A stretch of DNA of 64,000 nt from assembly GCF_006517395.1 (NCBI RefSeq), contig NZ_VDCY01000001.1, forward strand, positions 1 through 64,000, read 5' to 3'. Origin of the DNA: Terrilactibacillus laevilacticus. Lineage in GTDB: Bacteria; Bacillota; Bacilli; Bacillales; Sporolactobacillaceae. Under the pieces are notes generated by a model. That model saw nothing but the letters and a program-made list of their open reading frames with translations, was not told the DNA's origin and searched no databases. The position numbers and the translations under genes are program-made. Shown piece by piece: positions 9,652-19,070 of this stretch (positions are counted from its first letter, which is position 1; every line of letters begins with the position of its first letter).

Positions 9652-9716
9652 AAACCGACAATTTTCCAATTTAATGGTTTTAATTGACCATTAAAATTTG
9701 AAATTGTCGGTTTTTT
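9652..9716 (+). terminator. Orphan long hairpin terminator between csp and dabB
   Basis: AAACCGACAATTT (9652-9664) pairs with AAATTGTCGGTTT (9701-9713); inner arms TTTAATGGT/ACCATTAAA extend the stem, and a T tract follows. No gene precedes it, so it ends a non-coding transcript of roughly 270 nt from the 9410-9438 promoter, or attenuates dabBA. Confidence 0.75.
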
Positions 9717-9869
9717 ATTTGTAAAAATACAAATGTTATTCATTAGAGAGAAAACTTACAGACATGAACCAAAATGCTAAGATTTATATTTCGTAACGGC
9801 GATTTTCTAAGAAATTGTAGCTAGTTGTTTTGGGGTTCTGTTCATCTTTTAGGGGAGGGGAAAAGCTAG

Positions 9870-11408
9870 ATGATAAATAACCTTGATTTTATTTCACTGC
9901 CAACCATATTTTTTATATTGCTGACGTTTTCTGTACTAAGTAGCTTGATTTTATTATATCCTAGAATTCCTGTGAGTTTTGTTCGTTTTCATGTGGGCGT
10001 CATCATATTGCCTCCAATAGTTGCTCTATTCGCACTGGTCTTTAACAATGAAAGATCGATGTTTGGTCCTTGGCGTCTTGATTCTTTATCATGGCTCTTG
10101 GCGCTGTTTGTCCTTACCATTGGTTTCATTGTACAACGTTATTCTGTTCGTTATTTATTCGGTGATCGAAATTACCGAAAATATTTTGCTCTATTAACAC
10201 TGACGACAGTATTTGATTCAGTTGCTTGGATGAGTGACGATCTTCGCTTTTTGTTGATATGTTGGGGCGCTACCCTCATGGGACTGACCTTACTTATCGG
10301 ATTAAAAAAGGAATGGCGAGTGGCTAGAAAAGCAGCAAGTCTTTCTGGTCTATTGTTTGCCTTCAGTTGGCTCAGTTTATTGTTTGCCATTATCTGGCTC
10401 TCTCAAGCTACAGGACACTGGCGGTTGTTGCTCATACTCACTGAAGATAGCCTTGCTCAACTTGGCTCATGGGAGAAAACGTGTATAAATCTATTACTAA
10501 TTGGTGCCGTCGTGATTCCAGCAGCACAATGGCCCCTCCAACGCTGGTTATTAGAATCAGTCGTTGCTCCAACACCAATTTCGGCAGTCATGCATGCAGG
10601 TATCGTAAATGCTGGTGGAATTATTTTGACTTGTTTTGCACCCCTTTTTAGCGGCAATATAGCCCAAATTATTCTGCTTGTTCTGTCCAGTATTTCAGTC
10701 TTAATCGGTACTGGAATCATGTTGGTTCAAGTTGACTATAAACGGCAATTGGTTGGTTCTACGATAGCACAAATGGGTTTCATGCTGATTCAGTGTGCCT
10801 TAGGTGCTTATGTAGCTGCCATTACTCATGCCGTTTTACATGGACTTTTCAAATCTACGCTTTTCTTACGTTCAGGTTCCGTGATCACGACCAAAAAATC
10901 AATATCTAAGAGATCAACTCAATCCCCAACATTTTTATGGGTCATTGCTGGAGGTGTTTTAGGAACTTTAATAGGAATTGCATTCTGGCTAACTTCTCAT
11001 GGAGAGGTTTATCAATTAATAAGTGCAGTCATTTTAGGGTGGTCCGTATCCATTGCTTGGACACAACTCATGGCTTATGGAAAAGGGCCGATCAGTCGAT
11101 TGATTGGATTTTTACTATTTGCTGGTGCTTCAATCGTCTTTAGTGTTATTCATAACGCTTTTTATAATCTTTTACATGGTGTAGTTAATCAAGGAGTAGA
11201 GCCGCCGATATCTGTAGCGATTTGGCTTCTATTTGTCTTGCTTTTAGGTCATATTCTAGGTGCATGGTTAGCTCGCAATCGCTCTTCAGTTGCCTATGCG
11301 GTTATTTATTTATGGCTCCTACGATTGAGCGAGCCTCAGAATGATTCGGTCGAAAGTCATCCAAAGTATTTGACGCAATCACTGCACTCGAGGAGGTATA
11401 TTCAATGA
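9870..11408 (+). CDS. dabB: DabB: NuoL/NdhF-type membrane subunit of the inorganic-carbon transporter
   Basis: A 512-residue membrane protein of the proton-conducting NADH dehydrogenase subunit 5 / Mrp antiporter family, with about 14 hydrophobic segments. The family signature LLESVVAPTPISAVMHAGIVNAGGI lies around residues 227-251, and further conserved stretches are FMLIQCALGAYVAAITHAVLHGLFK. Its partner dabA overlaps it by four bases (ATGA) and no other complex I genes are near, so this is the DAB two-gene system, in which DabB is thought to energise vectorial CO2 hydration by DabA through an ion gradient. ATG is preceded by GGGGAGGGG. The older annotation is NdhF. Confidence 0.9.
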   Translation: MINNLDFISLPTIFFILLTFSVLSSLILLYPRIPVSFVRFHVGVIILPPIVALFALVFNNERSMFGPWRLDSLSWLLALFVLTIGFIVQRYSVRYLFGDRNYRKYFALLTLTTVFDSVAWMSDDLRFLLICWGATLMGLTLLIGLKKEWRVARKAASLSGLLFAFSWLSLLFAIIWLSQATGHWRLLLILTEDSLAQLGSWEKTCINLLLIGAVVIPAAQWPLQRWLLESVVAPTPISAVMHAGIVNAGGIILTCFAPLFSGNIAQIILLVLSSISVLIGTGIMLVQVDYKRQLVGSTIAQMGFMLIQCALGAYVAAITHAVLHGLFKSTLFLRSGSVITTKKSISKRSTQSPTFLWVIAGGVLGTLIGIAFWLTSHGEVYQLISAVILGWSVSIAWTQLMAYGKGPISRLIGFLLFAGASIVFSVIHNAFYNLLHGVVNQGVEPPISVAIWLLFVLLLGHILGAWLARNRSSVAYAVIYLWLLRLSEPQNDSVESHPKYLTQSLHSRRYIQ

Positions 11409-14014
11409 ATACAACATTACACCGGGATAAAGCGCATGAATACCTTAGTCATAATTTGGACGATTTGGTGAAATCAGCTAGCAACGTTATTGCACCTTTT
11501 GGTCCTATTAATACATTTGCGGCACGTACCCCGTGGGCAGATTTGGAAGAGCAGACATTTGAACAAGTAGCACGCAAGATGAAAAACGTCTGTGATGTGG
11601 AGATATACCCAAATGATTCAATGATTCAGTCAGCGCGGAATCGAGGCGAAATTAATCAGGATTTTTTGAAAAGTAGTCTTAGGAACTGGCTTGATTTACA
11701 GGATCTTGAACTTACGCGTAATGTTGCGGAGCAGTTCTGCTGGGCAGCTCTAACGCAAGAAGAGCGTCCTTCAAACCTACTCCGCGATCCTAAATTAAAG
11801 AGTATAGCAAAAAAATTAAGCCATTTTAAATTCCTGATGACAGAGACTCATTCTGTAAGAACCTATAGTCAACGTTTGGAGCAATTGGGCGGCGCGAGGG
11901 TCGCTCATGATCTCAATCGACATATGATTAAGTGGTGTAAATTATTTTTGGATGAATCACAAGCTGTTTGGTCAATGCCAAATCGTAAAGAAGGATTCTA
12001 TCGGGCTTGGCGGCGTATTGCTCGGCATGACCCAGCGCTTAGCCGCACGACACGTAAGAAAATCAGTAAATTACCACAAGATGCTGACCTTGCATTAAAG
12101 GAGGCATTACAGCTACTAGAAGTCCCCTATAGAGAGATCCAAGGCTATTTGGAAGCTCACTTACTTGCCTTGCCAGGTTGGGCTGGAATGCTGCTTTGGC
12201 GTTCGCAGCGCCGGGTTGAAGAACATTCTTTACTAACTGACTATTTGGCTATACGAATTTCCCTGGAACTAACGTTAGTCGAACCTTATCTTCACTTGAC
12301 TGAACAAAGTAGTGAGGATAAAGTAGTTTTAGAACCATTGATCGCTGCTTGGGTTCATTGGGGGGACCTGCCAATCAATGCATGGTCAAAGCTCTCTTCT
12401 TTAGAACAAAAAGCACGATTGATATTGGCTTTTCGTTTTGATAAAATTGTTCGCAATCAGCTTTGGTTGGAAGCGTGGGAAAAGACATACGAAGATCAAT
12501 TGAAGAAGATGATCACATCAAAACAAATGACCGTAACGGAAAACGAAATACCTGCAACCGCAGCACAGTTTGCATTTTGTATTGATGTGCGTTCAGAGCT
12601 TTTTCGACGTAAACTTGAAAAAGCAGGTCCATTTGCGACTTTCGGAACGGCTGGATTTTTCGGATTACCAATTGAAACGAGCGAGTTAGGCTGTATGCAT
12701 AGTCATAGCTCCTTGCCTGTAATGAAAAAGCCGCAGTTCAAAATAAAAGAATATTTACCTGAAGTTGAATTAAAACAATATGAAGAACGAGAACAGACTG
12801 ACTATTCAATCAGCGGGATGTTTAAGTCGATGAAAAATAATATGCTTGCGAGCCTCGTCCTTCCTGAGGTTAGTGGTCCGTGGCTTAGCTTGCAAACATT
12901 GGCTCGTAGTATTGCTCCTCGCACGTCCGGCCAGATTTCTCGTAAAATTCGAAAAGCGTGGTTACGCAAACCTTCTACTGAACTCTCGCTCGATCATGTG
13001 CTCACATCGGACACGGAGTTGCCGATTGGATTCACTGAAGAACAGAAGGTTTATTATGCGCGACAGGCATTAATAACGATGGGTCTTACAGATCATTTCA
13101 GTCCTTTAGTTGTCATTTGCGGTCATGGAAGTCACAGTACGAACAACCCATATGCTTCTTCGTTAGACTGCGGTGCATGTGGTGGAGCTTCGAGTGGATT
13201 CAATGCGAGAGTACTGGCCACCTTGTGTAATCTTCAGACGGTTAGACGAGCGCTCGCAGATGAAGGCATTTCGATTCCAAACGACACCGTTTTCGTCGCT
13301 GCTGAGCATATCACAACACTAGACGAAATACACTGGCTTTATGTGCCTAAACTTTCGGATGCTGCGGAGAAATCATTTAGACTTGTTGAGAAGACAATGC
13401 CAAAAGTGAGTGAAGAGGCAAATATCGAGCGAATTTCAAAATTGCCAAATATTAACCCATCATACAAAAAACCAAAACGTGAGGCAATGCGATTAGCGGA
13501 AGACTGGAGTGAGATACGTCCTGAATGGGGGTTGGCACTTAATGCTTCCTTTATCATCGGGGATCGTGAGCTTACTAAAGAGTGTAATTTAAATGAGAGA
13601 TCTTTTCTCCATAACTACAATTGGAAAAAGGACTTGAACGGTGATCTACTTGCCGATATTATTGCTGGACCAGCAACGGTTGCCCAATGGATTAACCTGC
13701 AATATTACGCATCTACTGTTGCCCCGCATTATTATGGAAGTGGAAGTAAAACGACCCAAACAGTGACTTCTGGTATTGGAGTCATGCAAGGGAACTCCAG
13801 TGACTTATTAACTGGACTTCCTTGGCAGTCCGTGATGCAATCAGATCAAGAAGCTTATCATGCACCTCTACGTTTGTTAGTTGTAATCCAAGCACCAAGA
13901 AAGTACGTCAAACGGTTGCTTAACCATGACCACGCCTTTTATCAAAAAGTTCACAACGGCTGGATTCGGCTGGCATCAATCGAGCCTGAAGGAAACTGGG
14001 TAAGTTGGTCTTAA
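11405..14014 (+). CDS. dabA: DabA: zinc-dependent inorganic-carbon transport subunit (DUF2309)
   Basis: An 869-residue cytoplasmic-side protein with a beta-carbonic-anhydrase-like zinc site, proposed to hydrate CO2 to bicarbonate in one direction when coupled to DabB. Putative ligands are visible: C392 and D394 in FCIDVRSE, H574 in CGHGSHS and C589 in LDCGACGG; the 15-residue H-to-C spacing equals that reported for the Halothiobacillus protein. The length is normal. The start is ATG at 11405 overlapping the dabB stop, with GGAGG upstream, implying translational coupling. Base composition is somewhat richer in G+C than adjoining genes, possibly reflecting separate ancestry. Confidence 0.92.
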   Translation: MNTTLHRDKAHEYLSHNLDDLVKSASNVIAPFGPINTFAARTPWADLEEQTFEQVARKMKNVCDVEIYPNDSMIQSARNRGEINQDFLKSSLRNWLDLQDLELTRNVAEQFCWAALTQEERPSNLLRDPKLKSIAKKLSHFKFLMTETHSVRTYSQRLEQLGGARVAHDLNRHMIKWCKLFLDESQAVWSMPNRKEGFYRAWRRIARHDPALSRTTRKKISKLPQDADLALKEALQLLEVPYREIQGYLEAHLLALPGWAGMLLWRSQRRVEEHSLLTDYLAIRISLELTLVEPYLHLTEQSSEDKVVLEPLIAAWVHWGDLPINAWSKLSSLEQKARLILAFRFDKIVRNQLWLEAWEKTYEDQLKKMITSKQMTVTENEIPATAAQFAFCIDVRSELFRRKLEKAGPFATFGTAGFFGLPIETSELGCMHSHSSLPVMKKPQFKIKEYLPEVELKQYEEREQTDYSISGMFKSMKNNMLASLVLPEVSGPWLSLQTLARSIAPRTSGQISRKIRKAWLRKPSTELSLDHVLTSDTELPIGFTEEQKVYYARQALITMGLTDHFSPLVVICGHGSHSTNNPYASSLDCGACGGASSGFNARVLATLCNLQTVRRALADEGISIPNDTVFVAAEHITTLDEIHWLYVPKLSDAAEKSFRLVEKTMPKVSEEANIERISKLPNINPSYKKPKREAMRLAEDWSEIRPEWGLALNASFIIGDRELTKECNLNERSFLHNYNWKKDLNGDLLADIIAGPATVAQWINLQYYASTVAPHYYGSGSKTTQTVTSGIGVMQGNSSDLLTGLPWQSVMQSDQEAYHAPLRLLVVIQAPRKYVKRLLNHDHAFYQKVHNGWIRLASIEPEGNWVSWS

Positions 14015-14083
14015 CTTAACTTACCCCAGAAAACCTTCCGAAGGGTAAAAAATAATATATTCACATGAAAGGCATTACTTTTA

Positions 14084-14351
14084 AGAGGATGTTCAAAAAG
14101 TCACCAAATGATAAGCTACGAATCTCGGCGCCGGTCCTCATGTAGTGATACAAGAGGATCGCTGGCTAAAAGCGCTCACGTCCTGTGGCTGGTGTGAAGC
14201 TACCACAACGCGAGGAATGCCGGTCCTCAAAACGGTGTGCCGCTCTTAGCCTTCCGACGCCCAGGACGGGCTAGTACTGGCGTTTCTTGCAGGATGCCAG
14301 CGTACTTAGCCAGTAACCCTTTTCATTTGTCACCTTTTTGAACACTCACTT
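14084..14351 (+). repeat. Repeat family A (MITE-like), longest copy
   Basis: 268 bp with left end GTTCAAAAAGTCACCAAATG and right end TTTGTCACCTTTTTGAACAC. The interior includes the TACTGGCGTTTCTTGCAGG block shared with the copy at 61182 and palindromic segments. It has no coding potential and ends about 10 bases before the ribosome binding site of the DUF2294 gene. Confidence 0.88.
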
Positions 14352-14373
14352 TAAAAAAGGAAAAGGACGTATT

Positions 14374-14742
14374 ATGGATAAATCAAAAGGAATCATAGAA
14401 GCTGAAATAAGTAAAGCTTTAACTCAATGGGAAAAAAGTTATCTTGGGCGAGGCTCATTATCCGTGAAATCAGACATCTTACGAGATATGATTATTGTTA
14501 CATTACGAGGCATCCTAACTCCTGCTGAATATACAGTATGCGAAAAGGATAAAGAAGGATTACTATCAGTAAAAAGAAATCGAAATAGTTTGGTCGAGTC
14601 AGGTTTAGTAGAGCTAAAGCAAATTATACTAACTGTAACAGATCAAGAAGTTATTAGTTTTCACACTGATATAAGTACACACACTGGTGAACGAGTCATG
14701 GTCTTTAAGCTTTCTGACAATTTACAAAACAAATTATCATAA
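14374..14742 (+). CDS. DUF2294 domain protein
   Basis: A 122-residue soluble protein resembling the DUF2294 family of small Bacillales proteins; conserved features are the N-terminal amphipathic IIEAEISKALTQWEKSYLGRG, the central IIVTLRGILTPAEY and the C-terminal FHTDISTHTGERVMVFKL. The function is unknown. The start is ATG at 14374 with AAAAGGA eight bases upstream; an in-frame TTG at 14338 lies inside the repeat end and is rejected. Because the repeat stops just before the ribosome binding site, the promoter must lie within or beyond the repeat. Confidence 0.75.
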   Translation: MDKSKGIIEAEISKALTQWEKSYLGRGSLSVKSDILRDMIIVTLRGILTPAEYTVCEKDKEGLLSVKRNRNSLVESGLVELKQIILTVTDQEVISFHTDISTHTGERVMVFKLSDNLQNKLS

Positions 14743-14909
14743 AACAGCCATTTTCACTTTACGAGGACATTGTTAGTCACTCGCCTAGGCCCTCCCTCTA
14801 TGTAGTCGGTACAATCTCCAGCAGGTGCTCTTTTTAGGTTACTCGTATTCATCCCTAATAAGTCTATACTATTGTGACTTCAATACAAAAATTACCATGA
14901 TGTTTTGAG

Positions 14910-14938
14910 GCATAATTATATTGGTTTGATACACAATA
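14910..14938 (+). promoter_or_regulatory. Possible sigma-G promoter of the SASP gene
   Basis: GCATA (14910-14914) and CACAATA (14932-14938), 17 bases apart, match the forespore sigma-G pattern (GHATR, CATNHTA) with one mismatch, 23 bases before the start codon. Confidence 0.5.
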
Positions 14939-14961
14939 GTAGTACAAGGGAGGTGAAAAAC

Positions 14962-15159
14962 ATGGCAAACAACAGTAATCAATTACTTGTCCCAGGTGTT
15001 GAACAAGCACTTGATCAAATGAAAGCTGAAATCGCAAGTGAATTTGGCGTTAATCTTGGCGCTGACACAACTTCACGAGCTAACGGTTCCGTTGGTGGTG
15101 AAATCACAAAACGTCTTGTTGCACAAGCTCAATCACAACTTGGCGGTTTTACTAAATAA
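14962..15159 (+). CDS. Alpha/beta-type small acid-soluble spore protein
   Basis: A 65-residue SASP that coats spore DNA in the forespore and protects it from UV and other damage, then is degraded in germination. The GPR protease site region is [13 protein letters not shown], and the second conserved block is [21 protein letters not shown], both diagnostic. The start is ATG at 14962 after GGGAGGTG; an upstream in-frame ATG at 14905 lacks a ribosome binding site and adds non-homologous residues. A sigma-G-like promoter precedes it. Which numbered ssp gene it corresponds to cannot be decided. Confidence 0.95.
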   Translation: MANNSNQLLVPGVEQALDQMKAEIASEFGVNLGADTTSRANGSVGGEITKRLVAQAQSQLGGFTK

Positions 15160-15172
15160 TTATACAGATATG

Positions 15173-15206
15173 GATAAAGGAAGCAGAAATCTCTGCTTCC
15201 TTTATC
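15173..15206. terminator. Bidirectional terminator between the SASP gene and msmX
   Basis: A 15-bp perfect stem (GATAAAGGAAGCAGA and its complement) with loop AATC. It overlaps the first base of the msmX stop codon and serves both convergent genes. Confidence 0.9.
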
Positions 15207-16303
15207 TATATTCTCTCTTCTGTTTCAGCATCAAAGAAGTGAACCTTATTCATATCAAGAGCGAGTAATATGCTGTCTCCAATTGATGGATTGTTTCGTG
15301 CATCAATTTTAGCAATAATATCATGCCCTTCTAGTTTGGCATAAAGGATACTTTCTGCTCCCATAAGTTCAGCCACATCAATGGTCACTGTAAAGGATGA
15401 ATTTTTAGATGCATCAATAAAAAGAGGTTCATCATGAATATCTTCTGGACGAATACCTAATATAACATTTTTGCCAACATAATTTTTTTCCCTTAATATT
15501 TTCATTTTTCCTTCAGGAATAGGTATGGATAATTGACCAATTTCAAAATGATGATCAGTTAGTTTTACTGGTACAAAATTCATAGCAGGGGACCCTATGA
15601 AACCGCCTACAAAAACGTTAACAGGAAAATCATACACGTCCTTTGGTGAACCTACCTGTTGGATGACACCGTCTTTCATAATAACGATACGTGTTGCCAT
15701 CGTCATAGCTTCAGTTTGGTCATGTGTAACATATATTGTTGTCGTATTTAATCTTTGATGCAATTTAGCAATTTCGGTTCTCATTTGAACCCGTAATTTG
15801 GCATCTAAGTTCGAAAGAGGTTCATCCATTAAAAATACTTTTGGATTACGAACGATAGCGCGTCCAAGGGCGACACGTTGTCTTTGCCCACCTGATAATG
15901 CTTTTGGTTTACGTTTTAAGTATTCTTCAAGGCCGAGTATCCGAGAAGCTTCTTTTACTCGTTTATCAATCTCTTCTTTTTTGTATTTTCTTAGTTTTAA
16001 GCCAAATGCCATATTATCATAGACACTCATGTGTGGATACAAGGCATAGTTTTGAAATACCATGGCAATGTCTCGATCCTTTGGGGAAACGTTATTAACC
16101 AGTTTATGACCAATGTATAACTCGCCTTCAGTTATTTCTTCAAGACCAGCGATCATTCGGAGTGTGGTTGATTTCCCGCACCCTGAAGGGCCTACAAAAA
16201 CAATAAATTCTTTATCATCAATTTCTAAGTTAAAATCTTTAACAGATAAAGTGTCACTGTTCTCATATTTTTTATTAATATGCTTTAATAAAATTTCAGC
16301 CAT
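15206..16303 (-). CDS. msmX: MsmX-type ATPase for carbohydrate ABC importers
   Basis: A 365-residue ATPase of the MalK/UgpC/MsmX group, which energises several sugar ABC importers from a separate locus. Walker A is GPSGCGKST (K44), the signature is [14 protein letters not shown] near residue 135, Walker B is [12 protein letters not shown], and the switch histidine is in [10 protein letters not shown]. The C-terminal 130 residues form the regulatory OB/TOBE domain (LGIRPEDI). There are no permease or binding-protein genes next to it, as expected for a shared ATPase. ATG follows AGGAGGCG. A cre box in its promoter region suggests CcpA control. Confidence 0.88.
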   Translation of the reverse strand: MAEILLKHINKKYENSDTLSVKDFNLEIDDKEFIVFVGPSGCGKSTTLRMIAGLEEITEGELYIGHKLVNNVSPKDRDIAMVFQNYALYPHMSVYDNMAFGLKLRKYKKEEIDKRVKEASRILGLEEYLKRKPKALSGGQRQRVALGRAIVRNPKVFLMDEPLSNLDAKLRVQMRTEIAKLHQRLNTTTIYVTHDQTEAMTMATRIVIMKDGVIQQVGSPKDVYDFPVNVFVGGFIGSPAMNFVPVKLTDHHFEIGQLSIPIPEGKMKILREKNYVGKNVILGIRPEDIHDEPLFIDASKNSSFTVTIDVAELMGAESILYAKLEGHDIIAKIDARNNPSIGDSILLALDMNKVHFFDAETEERI

Positions 16304-16343
16304 ATCTTACGCCTCCTAATGATAATAGTAATTGACTTACTCC

Positions 16344-16365
16344 ATTATAAATGGTAACGCTTTCA
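16344..16365 (-). promoter_or_regulatory. cre box overlapping the msmX promoter
   Basis: On the minus strand TGAAAGCGTTACCA (16352-16365) matches the CcpA operator TGWAANCGNTNWCA with one mismatch, immediately upstream of a -10 box TATAAT (16344-16349). Binding there should block polymerase, giving catabolite repression. Confidence 0.65.
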
Positions 16366-16399
16366 TTTTGCTATTGTCATTTTGCATAAAAAAAGAAAC

Positions 16400-17323
16400 T
16401 TATTTTTGTTCATTTTTTATTTTTGCTCCAGTTAAATAATCAAGACAAAGTGAAATCGTCACTGCATCTTGGAAATTTCTAGGGTCAAGTTGAGTGACAT
16501 CAAAAAAACGTTGTAGACGATACGAAAGACTATTACGATGGATGAATAACGTTTTTGAAGCGGTTGTCATATTAAAACCATGATGTAAAAATACTTTGAC
16601 ACTATGGATAACTTCTTGATCTAAGGTTGATATTGCCAAACATATATCATCAAATAGGGTCTTTACGATCGTCGATTCACTAAAATGAAGTAATGCCAAA
16701 GCGAATGTATGGTAAAAATGAAAAAACTTCTGCTCTGGTTTTTGGTTCATTGCAAGATTAAACAGTTGTGATTGCTGAGCATATTTTTCATACAGAAGGT
16801 CTGTCTTAATAAGTGGTGTAACCATAATTTTAATATCGGCAAAAAGATCGCTTGCAATATTATCAACAATTTCACTAGGAGTTTCAAGCTCTTGAGAGTT
16901 AAGTAGGATGACACCATCAGTTTCTGTTTTCCAAACGATACTGACTATTTGATGTCCTAAGAAAGCTTTTATTGCCGCTTTAAAATCATCCTTACCTTCT
17001 AATAAATGATCAAAATGATAATGGATAAGCGACACAGAGGGATAAATTGATAATTTCTCGGCTATATATGTATTTTTTTTATTATGAAAAATATAGTTTG
17101 ACCACGATAGTTGTTCGAAAGTGATTTGAGAGCTTGAAGCCATATTATAGGGGGAAAAAGTTAACTGAAGGAGTTGATATTCATTCTCTGAAACCCTCTC
17201 TTTTTTTATTCCAAATCTTTTATGACTTTTTTTGTCTTGAAACCAAATGTAGGCTTCGGGATTATGAACATGTATATCGATTTCAATAACATCTTGGCCA
17301 TATATTTTCTTTATGATTTCCAT
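16400..17323 (-). CDS. PucR/CdaR-type helix-turn-helix regulator
   Basis: A 307-residue protein ending in the PucR C-terminal helix-turn-helix: FNMTTASKTLFIHRNSLSYR near residue 260, then RLQRFFDVTQLDPRNFQDA. The upstream 240 residues resemble the GGDEF-like CdaR ligand region only loosely. Regulators of this group respond to sugar diacids, purines or amino acids, but the ligand here is unknown. It is divergent from yheA and tail-to-head with msmX, which it could regulate; the 96-base gap with its own msmX promoter argues against a simple operon. The preferred start is ATG at 17323 (GGGGGCGG nine bases upstream), with TTG one codon earlier as the alternative. Confidence 0.75.
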   Translation of the reverse strand: MEIIKKIYGQDVIEIDIHVHNPEAYIWFQDKKSHKRFGIKKERVSENEYQLLQLTFSPYNMASSSQITFEQLSWSNYIFHNKKNTYIAEKLSIYPSVSLIHYHFDHLLEGKDDFKAAIKAFLGHQIVSIVWKTETDGVILLNSQELETPSEIVDNIASDLFADIKIMVTPLIKTDLLYEKYAQQSQLFNLAMNQKPEQKFFHFYHTFALALLHFSESTIVKTLFDDICLAISTLDQEVIHSVKVFLHHGFNMTTASKTLFIHRNSLSYRLQRFFDVTQLDPRNFQDAVTISLCLDYLTGAKIKNEQK

Positions 17324-17362
17324 CAATTTAAACCGCCCCCTTGAATTAAAAAATCATATTAG

Positions 17363-17513
17363 TACGCATTAACGGCTAGAAAAGATCCCCACCTCAAGGT
17401 CATGAATGTAACGAGCATTCCTAGGCGGGGGATAACTGACCGTAAAAGCCCGATTGGTTCAGGGTTACAATCAGTGATGGATGAAGAAAAGCCCCCCACT
17501 GATTGAAGTTTTA
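17363..17513 (-). repeat. Repeat family B copy upstream of the PucR-type gene
   Basis: Read on the minus strand it runs from GTAAAACTTCAATCAGTGGG through CTGAACCAATCGGGCTTTTA and GAGGTGGGGATCTTTTCTAG to GCCGTTAATGCG. It lacks the roughly 70-base module seen in the 26851, 29132 and 37238 copies. It is not at a gene end. Confidence 0.85.
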
Positions 17514-17684
17514 CTATATTAAAAATTCTCAAGTATCACTTTATTTAATTATAGTGTGAATTAGGATACCTGACAAATAGAATAAGACCGATTAAGCTAA
17601 AAGGTTTATCCATTTAAGGATGAACATATGGGGCGTTTGTGTTAGGGTTATATAGATGTTATCTAAATACAAGGAGGAATAGGT

Positions 17685-18044
17685 ATGGCAAATACGTATG
17701 ATATAGCCTATGATTTGGAAAAACAAATCAGAGAAAGCGATGAATATGAACAATTAAAGCAAGCCTATCAAGCTGTAAATGAACAGGCTGAAGCCAAAAA
17801 ATTATTTGATGATTTTCGTCAGTTACAATTAGAATTACAACAGAAACAAATGACAGGTGAGGCTATTTCTGAAGAGGAAGCCAAAAGTGCTGAACAATCA
17901 TTCCAAAACATTCAACAACACAAAGAAATAACAGCCCTAATGTCAGCTGAACAACGTATGAGTTTAATGATTAATGATCTGAATCAGATTATTACGAAAC
18001 CACTTCAAGAACTTTATGGGACACTTGAAGAGGAGAATAAATAA
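17685..18044 (+). CDS. yheA: YheA, YlbF/YmcA-family protein (UPF0342)
   Basis: A 119-residue, almost entirely helical protein closely resembling B. subtilis YheA: YDIAYDLEKQIRES at the start, LQLELQQKQMTGE in the middle, SAEQRMSLMINDLNQIITKPL at the end. Relatives YlbF and YmcA form part of the RNase Y specificity complex, but the role of YheA itself is not established. ATG follows AAGGAGGAA. It is monocistronic with a terminator; its position near yhaX and yhaM fits the B. subtilis gene order. Confidence 0.9.
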   Translation: MANTYDIAYDLEKQIRESDEYEQLKQAYQAVNEQAEAKKLFDDFRQLQLELQQKQMTGEAISEEEAKSAEQSFQNIQQHKEITALMSAEQRMSLMINDLNQIITKPLQELYGTLEEENK

Positions 18045-18059
18045 ACAATCTTTTTTTCG

Positions 18060-18092
18060 ATAGGTATCATATTTTTGGTGCCTATTTTTTTT
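18060..18092 (+). terminator. Intrinsic terminator of yheA
   Basis: ATAGGTATCA pairs with TGGTGCCTAT (with G-U pairs) and is followed by eight T's. Confidence 0.75.
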
Positions 18093-18226
18093 ATACATTA
18101 ATTTTATGTTTAGCTTCAAATCATACATAGTCGTCCATAATAAAAGCCCATGGTTTAGTTCTATTATGAAAGATAAGCCCATATATTGTGAGTAGAAGAC
18201 GGACTTTTAAAAAGGGGGATTAAATC

Positions 18227-19063
18227 TTGGTATATCGCTTACTAGTTTTAGACATCGACGGTACCCTTTTACGGAGTAATCATAAGCTGGATAGACAAAC
18301 GAAAGAAGCTATATCATTTGCAAAAAGAAAAGGGGTTGCAATAACGCTTGTATCAGATCGTCATTTTCACTCAGCAGCAAAAGTCGCCAAAGCCTTAAGG
18401 CTAAATCATCCCATTATTGCTCATAATGGAGCATTTGTCTCATCATCCATTGACCATCCACTTTACACAAGTAAAATTGAGCATGGTGTACTTATGCAGT
18501 TAGTGGAATTCTTAGAAACGTATCCATATCATATTCAAATCTCTCATGAACGTTTATCGATCAGTAATCGGCCTAAACAAAAGAATTTGATCGCAAAAAT
18601 GACTATTGGTATGAGTGAGCCATTATTCTACCCCGTTACCTATGTTGATTCGTTAAGCCAATACCTGCTCGAAAATTTTGAAAGTGCCACAGATGTTAAA
18701 GTGACTTTAGATTCGAAAAACAGTGAAGAGGTCATAGAATCATTAAATGACTTTTTTCCTTCAATTGATGTCAAAAAAGTATCTCATAATCAGCTCTTAT
18801 TAACCAATCATCAAACTTCTCGATTTGATGCCCTTGTACATTTAACTTCGTACCTTGGGATCTCATTGGCTGAAACGGTCGCTGTAGGAGATGGACTAGA
18901 GGATCTAGAATTAATCGAAAAATGTGGACTTGGCGTGGCGATGAATAACGCCCCAAATGTAGTAAAACAAAGTGCTGATTGGGTAACGAGATCAAATGAT
19001 ATGAATGGCGTTGCTTATATGGTTAAAGAAGTCTTCCGTAAACAATTACGTGTTAGTTTATAG
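18227..19063 (+). CDS. yhaX: Cof-type HAD phosphatase, YhaX-like
   Basis: A 278-residue HAD-superfamily phosphatase of the Cof (subclass IIB) type. Motif I is VLDIDGTLL with nucleophile D9, motif II is TLVSDRH, and motif IV is VAVGDGLEDLELIE near residue 223, followed by GVAMNNA. The Asn usual in the Cof motif GDGxND is Glu here, a mild departure that keeps both aspartates. The symbol rests on similarity to B. subtilis YhaX and its place near yheA; the physiological substrate is unknown. The start is TTG at 18227, six bases after AAAGGGGGA. Confidence 0.8.
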   Translation: MVYRLLVLDIDGTLLRSNHKLDRQTKEAISFAKRKGVAITLVSDRHFHSAAKVAKALRLNHPIIAHNGAFVSSSIDHPLYTSKIEHGVLMQLVEFLETYPYHIQISHERLSISNRPKQKNLIAKMTIGMSEPLFYPVTYVDSLSQYLLENFESATDVKVTLDSKNSEEVIESLNDFFPSIDVKKVSHNQLLLTNHQTSRFDALVHLTSYLGISLAETVAVGDGLEDLELIEKCGLGVAMNNAPNVVKQSADWVTRSNDMNGVAYMVKEVFRKQLRVSL

Positions 19064-19070
19064 TATGAAA

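Noticed and set aside
14327-14355. Outward promoter from the family A copy toward the DUF2294 gene (TTGTCA-17-TTTAAA)
   Set aside because: The start point would fall on the ribosome binding site, and the -10 match is poor.
14338-14373. TTG start for the DUF2294 gene inside the repeat
   Set aside because: No ribosome binding site; ATG at 14374 has one at the correct distance and begins the conserved part.
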